A stretch of DNA of 64,000 bases, taken from NCBI GenBank assembly GCA_963575745.1, contig CAUYUJ010017861.1, positions 158,178-222,177 on the forward strand. Reading direction: 5' to 3'. Origin of the DNA: Prorocentrum cordatum. Lineage: Eukaryota; Sar; Dinophyceae; Prorocentrales; Prorocentraceae. The notes beneath the pieces were generated by a model. It had not been told where the DNA came from, made no database searches, and worked only from the letters and a program-made list of their open reading frames with translations. A program made the translations under genes and the position numbers. Below, one piece after another: positions 1 through 9,869 of this stretch (the first letter of the stretch is position 1; each line of letters starts with the position of its first letter).

Positions 1-1642
1 TGAGGTCGTAGTTGTGGATGTTGAAGATGGTCGTCTCGTGCTGCCTAGCTCCATCTTGTGCGCGACGTTCACCAATGCGGCCAGGGACGCTCGCGCGACA
101 TGTGCGTAGGGGCCGTTGATCGGGTGGTAGTTGTTGTTCTGCTCGATCAAAGGGAACCAGGAATGCGATGCCGCCTGCGGTCTCCGAGGAGTGGCCGTCT
201 GTCACGAGTGCTGAGTGGAAGGCAATGTACTTGTGGTCGGTGCTCGCGGCCAGGATGTCCATGTCGATGCTGCTGCCGTGAGTCTCTTGGAGGGCGATGA
301 CAGCACGTTGCCGCATGTAGGAGAGCAGCAACTGGCGCTTGACGGCGCGCCGAGATGCCGATCTGCCGTTCAGCGCCTGTGTGTTCCACGTAACCAGGTT
401 GAAGCCATCGGGGTGTGGTTTCGTGAGCCACGGCGACCATCGCGTGCTAAAGCCACCGTGCTGCCTCCAGCGGGTTGGCGAAAGCAGCAGCCAGCGCGGC
501 AGCCAGGGCTCGTGCTCGGTGATGGGGGTGCCAACGGGAACAGCAGCGTCGGACCAGCGGATTCGGGTCGCTTCATCAGGAGTGGCTCCAGCCGTGACCT
601 GAACGATGGGGGCGCCGTTGATGGACAGGAAGCCGCCAGTACGGTGGACCCGAGTCTCGAGCATGGGGAACTTGTCATTGATGAGCTTGTTGAGCTTCTT
701 GAGTTGTACTTCCTGTCGGACCATGCGTGGTGATTTGTCCGCAGAGACGTAGAAGGCGGTGGTGCCAGATTCGGATTCAACATGGAAGCGACGCCATTCA
801 CGACCTTGTCGAAGTGCGCGGTGTAGTGCCTGGGCTCGCGGAAGAGCAACCGTGTTGCCACCCGTAAGCGTGAACGAGATCCTCCGTGCTGGGCCTTCCG
901 AGTTGATGCGGAGCGCGTTGATGTCCACCTCCGCAGCGTCGAACCAGGGGGCCAGCGCGATCTTGAGCGAGGCGACGGGGAACTCTGAGGCAGCACCGCA
1001 CCAGAAAGTAGCTGCATTCGGTGGCCGGTCCCAGGCACCGATGGCGTCCATGTCCATGGCTGGGTGGAGAGCTTCAGCATGTCGTAGAGCTTGTTGAAGA
1101 GCGTCCACGCTGGTCTTGAGGTCGCCTTGGAGTCGTTCAGCTCGGTCAGCTCGGCCTTTGAGTTCGGCGATGTCCCGCTCGGAAGACTCCTGGCGGGTGC
1201 TGAGCTGCTCGGTGACCTTCGTGATGTTTGCCAGGAACTCGGCTTGTGCTGCAGCAGCGACTTGCTTGGAGGTGGCTTCGAAGGCGGCGGTGGCTTTGTC
1301 GACCTGGGTCTGGAGAAGGTCGGTGAGCGCCTTCCGCTGGTGTGCAGGTAGATAGATTGCGGAAAGCTTTTGAGCGCCAGCGGCCCAGGGGTCGGCCACG
1401 GAGGAGTCCTTGCCCTTGCCCTTGTCGACGGCGTCGGCAGAGCCAGAGACGCCAGGCAGACCCATCGCGAGGCGAGCGAGTACAGGGCCAGCGCTGCTGG
1501 CGAGTGATATGTAAGCTGCGTCTCTGCAGCAAAGAATATGGAGATGCTCAACGCCGCGGGCACGGCGAAGGCGGAAAGCAGTGGTCCTAGCAATCCCCGG
1601 ACCAGGGGTCTCCGTGCTCTGCCACGGGGCACAAACATACAT
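1..1642 (-). CDS. LINE A: retrotransposon ORF, 5' half (coiled coil, RNA-binding-like region, AP-type endonuclease); runs off the window
   Basis: I translated this frame by hand from the ATG at 1642 to the window edge: 547 codons without a stop. The ATG follows a complete spliced leader with no gap (AAG|ATG), which fixes the start. Residues about 90-180 are charged and heptad-like, a likely coiled coil. About 190-405 resembles the RNA-binding part of LINE proteins (FWCGAASEFPVASLK, then TGGNTVAL). From about 412 an endonuclease/exonuclease/phosphatase domain begins: FNLVTWNTQAL (catalytic Asn) and IALQETHG near 452 (catalytic Glu). The rest of EN, the RT and any RNase H lie beyond position 1. 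EN would nick target DNA for target-primed reverse transcription. This is the only LINE frame here with no visible damage. An ATG at 1465 is in frame but less likely as the start. Confidence 0.78.
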   Translation of the reverse strand, partial: MYVCAPWQSTETPGPGIARTTAFRLRRARGVEHLHILCCRDAAYISLASSAGPVLARLAMGLPGVSGSADAVDKGKGKDSSVADPWAAGAQKLSAIYLPAHQRKALTDLLQTQVDKATAAFEATSKQVAAAAQAEFLANITKVTEQLSTRQESSERDIAELKGRADRAERLQGDLKTSVDALQQALRHAEALHPAMDMDAIGAWDRPPNAATFWCGAASEFPVASLKIALAPWFDAAEVDINALRINSEGPARRISFTLTGGNTVALPRAQALHRALRQGREWRRFHVESESGTTAFYVSADKSPRMVRQEVQLKKLNKLINDKFPMLETRVHRTGGFLSINGAPIVQVTAGATPDEATRIRWSDAAVPVGTPITEHEPWLPRWLLLSPTRWRQHGGFSTRWSPWLTKPHPDGFNLVTWNTQALNGRSASRRAVKRQLLLSYMRQRAVIALQETHGSSIDMDILAASTDHKYIAFHSALVTDGHSSETAGGIAFLVPFDRAEQQLPPDQRPLRTCRASVPGRIGERRAQDGARQHETTIFNIHNYDL

Positions 1643-1664
1643 CTTGAGCCAAAATGGCTACGGA
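1643..1664 (-). other. Complete dinoflagellate spliced leader (DinoSL) fused to the LINE A ORF
   Basis: On the minus strand the 22 bases end in GTAGCCATTTTGGCTCAAG and match the canonical DinoSL exon at every position, with T at the variable first base. The next bases are ATGTATG, the LINE A start, not a GT splice donor. This is therefore the mature leader at the 5' end of a reverse-transcribed, trans-spliced mRNA and not an SL RNA gene. It marks the 5' end of a full-length LINE A insertion; beyond it lies the GGA tract of the S-box repeat. Confidence 0.92.
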
Positions 1665-1730
1665 CGGAGGGGGGAGGAGGAGGAGGAGGAGGAGGAGGAG
1701 AGGAGAGGAGAGGAGAGGAGATGAGAGAAG
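1665..1730 (+). repeat. GGA-rich purine tract leading into S box 1
   Basis: An uninterrupted purine strand of GGA/GAGAG units. The same kind of tract precedes every S box in the window. Here it abuts the LINE A leader instead of a satellite A array, as if LINE A inserted at the tract. Confidence 0.8.
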
Positions 1731-1782
1731 CGCGGGACACTGTCTCTTCAAAACGAAGACCCAACACCACAGGAAGGTTGGG
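1731..1782 (+). repeat. S box copy 1
   Basis: A conserved block of about 52 bp: CGCGGGAC, then TGTCTCTTCAAAACGA, then GACCCAACACCACAGG, ending GGTTGGG. Five other copies are listed (1793, 3097, 6363, 8872, 10912), always directly after a purine tract on the same strand. No ORF explains its conservation. Confidence 0.85.
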
Positions 1783-1792
1783 ACATTTTTTT

Positions 1793-1847
1793 GCCCATCT
1801 CATCCTATGGTGGTGGGCCACCCTTTTGAATCAGCAGCGCCCCCCGA
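1793..1847 (-). repeat. S box copy 2, inverted against copy 1
   Basis: A diverged reverse-complement S box (CATCCTATGGTGGTGGG, CCCTTTTGAA, GCGCCCCCCG) followed by pyrimidine-rich DNA, the complement of a purine tract. With copy 1 it makes an imperfect inverted repeat with a 10-bp spacer. Confidence 0.65.
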
Positions 1848-2113
1848 CACTTCTTTCTGCTTCCTTCTTCTTCCTCCCCCTCCTCCTCCTTCTCCTCCTG
1901 CTCCTCCTGCTCCATTTCCTCCTCCTCCTGCTCCTCCTCTCCCTCCTCCTCTCTGCTTGTTTTTTTATAATCATCGTCACTTTTGTCATCATCACCATCA
2001 ACGGCAACAACATGATCATCATCATCGTCATCATCATCACCATCAGCATCATCATCATCATCACCAGCAGCAGCAATAACAAAAACATCATCACCACCAT
2101 CACCACGGCCACA

Positions 2114-2144
<31 letters not shown>

Positions 2145-3023
2145 TCATCAGCAACACCACCATCATCATCATCACCATCATAATCAACATCATCATCATC
2201 ATAGCCACCACCATCATCACCACCACCATCACCATCATCATCAACACCACGACCTTCACCATCATCACCACCATCGTACTCATCATCGTCAGCATCATCA
2301 CGAACTTCATCACCAACATCATCATCATCATCAGCAACACCACCATCATCATCACCATCATCATCAACATCATCATCATAGCCACCACCATCATCACCAC
2401 CACCATCACCATCATCATCAACACCACGACCTTCACATTCATCACCACCATCGTACTCATCATCGCCATCACCATCACCACCACCACGATCATCAGCATC
2501 ATCACCAGTATCGTCACCACTACCATCACCATCACCACCATCGTGATCACCATCATCACCATCATCACCATCATCACCATCATCATCGCTATCTTCAGCA
2601 CCATTAGCAGCACCATCACCACCATTACCATCATCACCACACCGACACCACCTCTATACTCATCATCATCATCACCATCACCACCAACACCACCATCGTC
2701 ATCATCATCATTATTATCATCACCATCATCATCACCAACAGCATCACCACCACCACCATCGCCATCATCATCATCATCGTCATCGTCATGCGCATCATCA
2801 TCATCATCATCATAATCGTCGTCGTCGTCGTCGTCACCACCATCATCACCATCATCATCATCATCATCACCACAATCATCACCATCATCAGCATTATCAT
2901 AATCGTCATAATCACCATCACCATTACCATCACCATCACCATCACCATCATCATCACCATCACCATCACCATCACCATCACCATCACCATCACCATCACC
3001 ATCACCATCACCATCACCATCAC

Positions 3024-3071
<48 letters not shown>

Positions 3072-3096
3072 AACCATCACCACCACCACCTTTATT
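1848..3096. repeat. Large CTC then ATC/ACC trinucleotide microsatellite
   Basis: CTC-rich to about 1960, then about 1.1 kb of CAT/ATC/ACC triplets with scattered substitutions. A block starting near 2151 recurs near 2334 (GCAACACC...TAGCCACCACC...CGACCTTCAC), a 183-bp internal tandem duplication. From about 2925 the pattern becomes regular (CATCAC)n, then pure (ATC)n. The poly-Ile/Thr/His and poly-Asp/Gly frames here come from the triplet period and are not genes. Confidence 0.9.
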
Positions 3097-3239
3097 CCCA
3101 ACCATGCTGTGGTGTTGCGCCTTCGAATTTGAAGAGACAGCGCCCCGCGTTTCTCTCCTCTCATCTCCTCTCCTCTCCTCCCCCTCCTCCTCTTCCTCCT
3201 CCTCCTCCTCCCTCTTCCGCCTCTGTGCCTCTGTCCTCC
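3097..3239 (-). repeat. S box copy 3 plus its purine tract (minus strand)
   Basis: Reverse-complement S box at 3097-3150 (CCCAACCATGCTGTGGTG, then GAAGAGACAGCGCCCCGCG). It is followed by CTC-rich DNA to 3239, then satellite array A1. Read on the minus strand the order is array, purine tract, S box, the same as on the plus strand elsewhere. Confidence 0.85.
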
Positions 3240-4010
3240 GCATGTCTCTGTTTCGGCACACCCCTCACACGTTTCGTGGCCCCATAGTGAGCTCCACCGA
3301 AGGCCCCACTGACAGGGTTCGCATGGCGGCCCCGCCCCATGTCGGCACACTCCTCACAAGTTTCGTGGCCCCAACGGGGGCTCCACCGCATGGCGGCCCC
3401 GCCCCATGTCGGCAGACCCCTCACAAGTTTCGTGGCCTCAGATGCAGCTCCACCGAAGGCCCCAGTGGCAAGGTTCGCATGGCGGCCCCGCCCCATTTCG
3501 GCACGCCCCTCATACGTCTCGTTGCCCCATAAGGAGCTCCACCGAAGGCCCCAATGACACGGTTCGCATTGCGGCCCCGCCCAATTTCGGCCCCCCCCCC
3601 CGCGCGTTTCGTTGCCTCGAAGGAGCTCCACCGAAGGCCGCAAAGGCAGGGTTCGCATGGCGGCCTCGCCCCATTCCGGCACACCACTCACACGTTTTGT
3701 GGCCCCATAGGGAGCCCACTGCAGGCCTCAGCGGCAGGGTTCGCATGGTGGCGTCGCTTCAATTTCGGCACACCCTTCACACGCCTCGCAGCCTCATGTA
3801 GAGCTTCACCGAAGGGCCCCAATGGAAGGGTTCGTATGCCTTCTTCTGCCTACTTCGACACACCCCTCACATGTTTCGTGGCCCATAGAGAGCTCCGCCG
3901 AAGGCCCCAATGGCAACGCCCGCATGCGTCCCCCAGCCCATTCCGGCACACCCCGCACACGTTTCCGGGTTCTCATCCGCGTTGCCCCGTGCTCCATCCC
4001 TCTCGCGGCG
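3240..4010 (-). repeat. Satellite A, array A1 (about 9 units of ~88 bp, minus orientation)
   Basis: Each unit contains CGGCACACCCCTCACACG, TTTCGTGGCCCCATA, GAGCTCCACCGAAGGCCCC and GGTTCGCATGGCGGCCCCGC. Units are diverged, and those after about 3720 are the most decayed. The stretch 4011-4079 is unremarkable. Confidence 0.9.
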
Positions 4011-4079
4011 CGCTGCCTATGATGAGAGGGTGATATCCTTCGTTAGTCGCAGCTGCACATGGTTGGGTCCTACACCAGG

Positions 4080-4378
4080 CTAATAATCATAATCATCATC
4101 ACCATCACCATCACCACCATCACCGTCACCACCACCATCACCATATTCATCTTCATCATCATCACCACCACCTTTATAATCAGCATCATCATCAGCATCA
4201 GCATCAACATAAGCATGAACATCAACATTAACATCATCAACATCACCACCATCATCATCATCATGATCATCATCACCATCACCATCACCGTCATCATCAT
4301 CGTCATCATCACCATCGTCATCATCAACATACTCATCGAAAACATAATCAACATCGAAATCATCATCACCGTCATCAC

Positions 4379-4411
<33 letters not shown>

Positions 4412-4725
4412 TTTCATCATGCTCATCCTCTTCCTCATCCTCATCCGGATCCTCATCCTCATTCACGTCATCCATCATTATCATTATCCTTCTCCTCCTC
4501 CTCTTCCTCCTCCTCCACTTCCTCATTATTATCATATCATGGGCGTCATCATTATCACCACCATCCTCATCCTCATGCTCATCCTCATTCTCATCCACAT
4601 CCTCATCATCATCCTCATCCTTCTGCTCCACCTTCTCCTCCTCCTTATCCTCATCCTCATCCTCATCTTTATCTTCATCCTCCTCCTCCTCTTCCTCCTC
4701 CTCCTCCTCCTCCCCCTGCACTTCA
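4080..4725. repeat. Second ATC/CTC microsatellite
   Basis: Trinucleotide DNA dominated by ATC/ACC to about 4470, then CTC/CCT/ATC mixtures. It separates arrays A1 and A2, which share one orientation. Confidence 0.9.
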
Positions 4726-4734
4726 GCGTCACTA

Positions 4735-5850
4735 GCGATACCATCCCTCGAATGTTTCGTGCCCCACAGGTAGCTCTACCGAAAGCCCCAGTGGCAGGGT
4801 TCACATTGCGCCACCGCGCCCATGTCGGCACAACCCTTACACGTTTCGTGGACCCATACGGGGCTCCACCGAAGGCCCCAGAGGCAGGGTCCGCATGGCG
4901 CCAGCACGCCCATTTTGGCAGACCCCTCACGCATTGCGTGGCTCCATGGGGAGTTCCAAAAAAGGCGGCAATGGCAAGGTTCGCATGGCGCCACCGCCTC
5001 CATTTCGGCACGCCTCTCACACGTTTCATGGACGCATGGGGAGCTCCGCCGAAGGCCCCAATGACAAAATTCGCATGGTGCCACCGTGCTCATTCCGGCA
5101 CACCCGTGAACACTTTTCGTGGCCCCATATCGGGAGCTCCACCAGGGACTCCATAGGCAAGGTTCGCATGGCGCGACCACGCCTATGTCGTTAAATCGCT
5201 CACACGTTTCGTTGCCCCGAAGGGAGCTACACCGAAGGCCCCAATGGCAAGGTTCGCATGGAGCCACCGGGTATATTTCGCCAGACCTCCCATGCGTTGC
5301 GTGGCCCCAGTGGGAGCCACCGAAGGCCCCAGTGGTGGGCTTCGCATGGCGCCACCGCGCCCATGTCGGCACATACCTCACACGTTTCGTGGCCAAATTG
5401 GGTGCCCAACCGACGGCCCCAGTGGCAGGGCTCGCATGGCACCACCGCGCTAATGTCGGCTCACCTGTCACACATTTCGTGGCCCCATATGTAGCTCCAC
5501 GGAAGGTCCCAATGGCAAGGTTCGCTTGGCGCCACCGCGCCCATGTCGGCACACCTCTCACATGTTTCGTGGCCCCATACGGAACTCCACCGAAGGCCCT
5601 TGTACCAAACTTTGCACGGCGCCACCACGCCCATGTCGGCACACCCGTCGCACGTTTCGTGGCCCCCATACGGGGCCCCACCGAAGCCCCCAGTGGCAGG
5701 GTTCGAATGGCGCCAGCGAGCCTATCTCGGCAAATCCCTCGCACGTTTCGTGGCCCCAAAAGTAGCTCCATCGAGGGCCCAAACAGCAAGGTTCGCATGG
5801 CGCCACGGCGCCCGTTACGGCACACCCTCACATGTTTCGCGGCCCCATAA
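4735..5850 (-). repeat. Satellite A, array A2 (about 12-13 units, minus orientation)
   Basis: Same unit as A1, but with a variant centre: GCATGGCGCCACCGCGCCC followed by ATGTCGGCACA. Inter-unit divergence is substantial. The unit lengths make several overlapping false ORFs on both strands. Confidence 0.9.
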
Positions 5851-6054
5851 AGAACTGTCCCTTTTTCGTCCCACCTGGGTTGCGGGACTATACCCACATA
5901 CCGCATACGGGTGGGTTCTTCGCCTGGGTAACTCGAATTGGAGAAACCCAGAAACTCTATCAACATATGTTCTCAGCGGCCAGCTTTGGGTTTCCACAAC
6001 TGGAAATGATCCTGGCGAAAGACCCAAGCATATGCAATTATGAATACCGCAGTT
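5851..6054. other. Spacer at the orientation switch of satellite A
   Basis: Non-satellite DNA between minus-oriented A2 and plus-oriented A3. The part near 6010-6060 (CCTGGCGAAAGACCCAA, then CGCAGTTGTGAG) resembles the start of the next spacer near 6850 (CCTGGCGAAGGACCCAA) and the one near 8960 (TATGCAGTTGTGAG). No coding signal. Confidence 0.6.
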
Positions 6055-6300
6055 GTGAGCCCCGCCTTGGGTGGAGCTTCCTGTGGGGCCACGGAACGCG
6101 TGAGGGGTGTGCCGAGATGGGTGCGGTGACGCCATGCGAACCCTGCCAGTGGGGCCTTCGGTGGAACTCCCTATGGGGCCACGAAATGTGTGAGGGGTGC
6201 GCCGAGATGGGGCGGGGCCGCTACGCGAACTTTGCCACTGATGCCTTCGGTGGAACTCCCTATGGGGCCACGAACCGTGTGGGGTGTGTGCCGAAATAGA
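6055..6300 (+). repeat. Satellite A, array A3 (about 3 units, plus orientation)
   Basis: Units read GGAACTCCCTATGGGGCCAC, GTGTGAGGGGTGTGCCGA, ATGCGAACCCTGCCAGTGG. First plus-oriented block after the switch. Confidence 0.88.
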
Positions 6301-6416
6301 TACATGCAGAGGCCAGGGGCAAGGGAGGGAGGAGGGCGAGGATGAAGGAAGGAAGGAGGTGGGACGCGGGGTGCTGTCTCGCCAAAACGAGGACCCAACA
6401 CCACAGGATGGTTGGG
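6301..6416 (+). repeat. Purine tract plus S box copy 4
   Basis: GGGAGGGAGGAGGGCGAGG and similar DNA to 6362, then an S box at 6363-6416 (GTGCTGTCTCGCC, AACGAGGACCCAACACCACA, GGATGGTTGGG). Confidence 0.85.
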
Positions 6417-6879
6417 AAAAACAAATGTTGGGAAATTGGGGCTGGGGGGCCCCACCAAGACCCCAATGGACTCCAAAGTCTGCCCCCGAGAGGACGACCC
6501 TCGGGGCGCGGACTCTAGAGTCCACGGGGGCCGCCCTGGGGCCGCCGAGCCGAGATGTCCAAACATGCATTTCCCGAATTGAGGAAAACCCAAAGACTCT
6601 CGGAAAATCTGCGCTCTGCGGCAGGTTTTCGATGTCCACAATAAGGACACAGTTTTTTGGGAAGCTGAAGCTGGGGGGTCCCAAGTAACTCTGGCGCGCC
6701 CCGAGGGTCGATCGAGGTTGTTGTCCTCAACATCATTGAACGTAATCACATTGGAAGATCACCCAAATCGCCCCCGGGCACGAAGAGTCCAAATATCACT
6801 TGTCCCTTCTATCTTAGTATTGCTGCGCCCCAGAACTTTTTAAACAATTAGCCTGGCGAAGGACCCAACACCGCATTCG
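6417..6879. other. Spacer after S box 4
   Basis: No satellite unit and no convincing gene. Short pieces recur after other S boxes: GAAATTGGGGCTGGGGGG here and GAAATCGGGATCTGGGGAG after copy 6; CCCGAATTGAGGAAAACCC here and CCTGAATGTGGAAATTTTGG there. This suggests the spacer belongs to the composite repeat. Confidence 0.5.
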
Positions 6880-8652
6880 GAGAAGCTCCCTGTAGGGCCT
6901 CGAAACGCGTGAGGGGTGTGCCAGAATTTGTCCAGTAGGCGCATGCGACAGCAGCCAGTGGGGCCGTCAGTGGAATTCCCTATGGGACCACGAAGCGCGT
7001 GAGAGGTGTGCCGAAATAGGTGCGGTGGGCGCATGCGAACGCAACCACTGGGGCCCTTGGTGGAGCTCCCTATGGGGCCGCGAAACGTGTGATGGGTGTG
7101 CCGAAATGGGTGCGGTGGGCGCATGCGAACTTTGCCACTGGCGCCTTCGGTGGAGCTCCCTATGGGGCCACGAAGCGCGTAAGGGGTGTGCAAGAATGTG
7201 CGTGGGTGACGCATGCGGGCGGTGGCACTGGGGCCTTCGTTGGAGCTCCCTATGTGGCCACGAAACGTGTGAAGGGTGTGACGAAATGTGCGTGGGTGAC
7301 GCATGCGGGAGGTGGCATTGGTGCCTTCGGTGGAACTCCCTACGGGGCCACGAAGCGCGTGAGGGGTGTGCCGGAGTGGGCGTGGGTGGCACATGCGTGC
7401 GGTGGCACCGGGGCCTGCGATGGAGCTCCCTATGATGCCACGAAGCGCGTGAGGGGTGTGCCGACCTGGGGTGGCGCCGCCACGCGAACTGCGCCACTGG
7501 GACCTTTGGTGGAGCTCCTTATGGGGCCACGAAAACGTGTGAAAGGTGTACCACAAGCGCCGCCATGTGCAGTTCGCTACTGGGACCTTCGGTGGAACTC
7601 CCTACGGGGCCACGAAGCGTGTGAGGGGTGTGCCAAAATGGGGCGGCGCCGCCATGCGAACTGTGCCATGGGGCCCTGAGGTGGACCTCCTGTGGGGCCA
7701 CGAAACGTGTGAGGGGTGTGCCAAAATGGGACGGCGCCGCCACGCGAACTGCGCCATTTGGACCTTCGATGGAGCTCCCTATGGGGCCACAAAGCGTGTG
7801 AGGGGTGTGCCAAAATGGGGCGGCGCCGCCAAGCGAACTGCGCCACTGGGACTTGGGTGAAGCTCCCTATGGGGCCACGAAACGTGTCAAGTGTTTGCCA
7901 AAATGGAGCGGCGCCGCCAGGCGCTGAGCTCCCTACGGGGCCACGAAACGTGTGAGGGGTGTGCCAAAATGGGACGGCGCCGCAATGCGAACTGTACCAT
8001 GGGGCCCTGAGGTGGACCTCCTGTGGGGCCACGAAGCGTGTCAGGTGTGTGCCACAATGGGGCGGCGCCGCCACGCGAACTGCGCCATTTGGACCTTAGA
8101 TGGATCTCCCAATGGGGCCGCGAAGCGTGTGAGGGGTGTGCCAAAATGGGGCGGCGCCGCCATGCGAGCTGTGCCATGGGGCCCTGAGGTGGACCTCCTG
8201 TGGGGCCACGGAACGTGTCAGGGGTGTGCCAAAATGGGACGGCGCCGCCACGCGAACTGCGCCATTTGAATCTTAGGGTGAAACTCCCTGTGGGGCCACG
8301 AAACGTGTCAGTTGTGTGCCAGAATGGAACGGCGCCGCCAGGCGCTGAGCTCCCTATGGGGCCACGAAACGTTTGATGGGTGTGCCAAAATGGAACGGCG
8401 CCGCCATGCGAGCTGCACCACTGGGATCTGAAGTGGAGCTCCCTCTGGGGCCACGACGCGTGTGACGGGTGTGCCAAAATGGGACGGCGCAGCCATGCGA
8501 ACTGCACCATTGGGATCTGAATTGGAGCTCCCTATGGGGCCACGAAACGTGTGAGGGGTGTGCCAACATGGGGCGGCGCCGCCGTTGAACTGCGCCACTG
8601 GGACCTTCAGTGGAACTTCCTGTTGGGGCCACGAAATGTGTGGTGTGGTGTG

Positions 8653-8695
<43 letters not shown>

Positions 8696-8790
8696 GCCAA
8701 AATTGGGCGGCGCCGCCAGGCGAACAGCGCCACTGGGACATTAGGTGGAGCTCCCTATGGGACCACGAAGCGAATGATCGGTGTGCCAAT
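6880..8790 (+). repeat. Satellite A, array A4 (about 20-22 units of ~89 bp)
   Basis: The largest satellite A block. Early units carry GGTGCGGTGGGCGCATGCGA. From about 7460 a homogeneous subfamily takes over with GGGGCGGCGCCGCCATGCGA and GTGTGCCAAAATGGG. Some units are shortened (near 7920 and 8340). Every reading frame through it is an artefact. Confidence 0.92.
8645..8696 (+). repeat. (TG)n(TA)n dinucleotide insertion in A4
   Basis: GTGTGAGTGTGAG, then about 12 TG and 5-6 TA repeats, placed inside one satellite unit between GAAATGTGTGG and GCCAAAATTGGGCGGCG. Confidence 0.9.
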
Positions 8791-8926
8791 CTGAGAGGGT
8801 GACGAGAGGAGAGAGGGGTAGGAATGAGGATGGGGCATAAAAAGGAGGGAGGAGAGGAGAAGAGGAAAAGAGGGGCGCGGGGAGCGTCTCTTCAAGACGA
8901 GGACCCACCACCGCAAGATGGTTGGG
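8791..8926 (+). repeat. Purine tract plus S box copy 5
   Basis: GAGAGGGTGACGAGAGGAG... to about 8871, then an S box at 8872-8926 (GGGGCGCGGGGAGCG, TCTCTTCAAGACGAGGACCC, GCAAGATGGTTGGG). The lead GAGAGGGTGACGAGAGGAG is identical to that of copy 6 near 10842. Confidence 0.88.
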
Positions 8927-9417
8927 AATAACCACTCAATGGAGCTTAAGGTTTCCGTATGCAGTTGTGAGTGTCGCGATTTTGAATATCAACTTCGGTG
9001 GCGCTCCCTATGGGGCCACGGACCGCGTGAGAGCGTGCCGAAATTCGTGGCGGGGTATACAGCGCGAGCGAATGCGATAAGTCTGAGTACGAGAGACTGA
9101 GCGCGGGTGAATCTGAGCGCGAGTGAATATGATTGTGGATGAGTCTGCGTGCGAGTCAATCTATTTGCGTGAGTGCCACCGTGACTACACCCAATGTGAC
9201 GTGTATGGATGTGTTCTCTTTGGGTGTGCCTGGCGTGAACACTCGCGGCGCGGAGCGTGGATGCCGCAGGGGGCTCCCCCGGAATCCCCGATGGCAGCGC
9301 CCGCGCGCCGCGACGCCAATGTCGGCGCGCCCCTCGCGAGGATCGCGACCGCTTCCTTCCCTTGTTCTCCTCCCTCATTGCCCCTGCGCTCCAAAGTCCA
9401 AGGCTGCAAACGCAGCG
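8927..9417. other. Spacer with isolated satellite A units and decayed ~16-bp repeats
   Basis: One satellite A fragment (plus) lies at about 8990-9045. Then 9060-9170 holds loose repeats of GCGCGAGTGAATCTGAG type. A GC-rich, strongly diverged unit in the opposite orientation lies at 9236-9340 (GGGGGCTCCCCCGGAATCCC, ATGTCGGCGCGCCCCTCGCG). Confidence 0.6.
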
Positions 9418-9860
9418 CGGCGCGGAGCCCCCTCGACGCGCGCCGGTCGCCCCGAAGGGGCCCCGGCGACGCGAGCGGGTCGTCTGCTGCGCGGAGCGAA
9501 GAGAGCAAGCTGGCTGGCTGATGGCGAGCAAGGATCCGGCCGCTGGGCAGAGCGACGACGGGCGAGCGAGGCGCTGGGCAGAGCGCCGCGCGGAGTACCC
9601 GCGGCGCGCGTTGGTCGCCCCAAGAGGGCCTCAGCGACGCGCGCGGGTCGTCCGCGTCGTGGAGCAAAGAGGGTGGCCGGCTGATGGCGGGCAAGGATCT
9701 GGCCGCTGGGCAGAGCGACAACGGGCGAGCGAAGCGCTGGGCAGAGCGCCGCGCGGAATTCCCGCGGCGCGCGTTCTTCGCCCCGAGAGGATCCCAGCGA
9801 CGCGCGCGGGTCGTCCGCAGCGCGAGGCAAAACGGTTGGGCAATCGAGAGAAGGTGCGGC
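9418..9860 (+). repeat. GC-rich tandem repeat, ~158-170-bp unit, about 2.6 copies
   Basis: Repeated landmarks are GCGCCGCGCGGA, GGTCGCCCC, ACGCGCGCGGGTCGTC, CTGATGGCGGGCAAGGATC and GCTGGGCAGAGCGAC. Unit starts fall near 9418, 9588 and 9746. It abuts the helicase-like fragment, so its unit may derive from DNA flanking that exon. Confidence 0.75.
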
Positions 9861-9869
9861 TTGGGCGGG

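Noticed and set aside
1643-1664. An SL RNA gene
   Set aside because: The leader exon is followed by ATGTATG, not by a GT donor and the rest of an SL RNA; it lacks tandem SL or 5S units nearby.
1831-3261. Long Asp/Gly-rich or Met/Val-rich minus-strand ORF through the ATC microsatellite
   Set aside because: The frame is open only because the DNA is a triplet repeat; all frames on both strands are similarly open.
7460-8790. Leader-like CCATTTTGGC in the reverse complement of satellite A4 units
   Set aside because: Only about ten bases match, and older satellite A variants have ATGTCGGCAC or ATTTCGGCAC at the same place, so the similarity arose by drift within the satellite.
3240-8790. Satellite A as a CRISPR array
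   Set aside because: Units are contiguous ~89-bp tandem repeats without unique spacers, in a nuclear dinoflagellate context with no cas genes.
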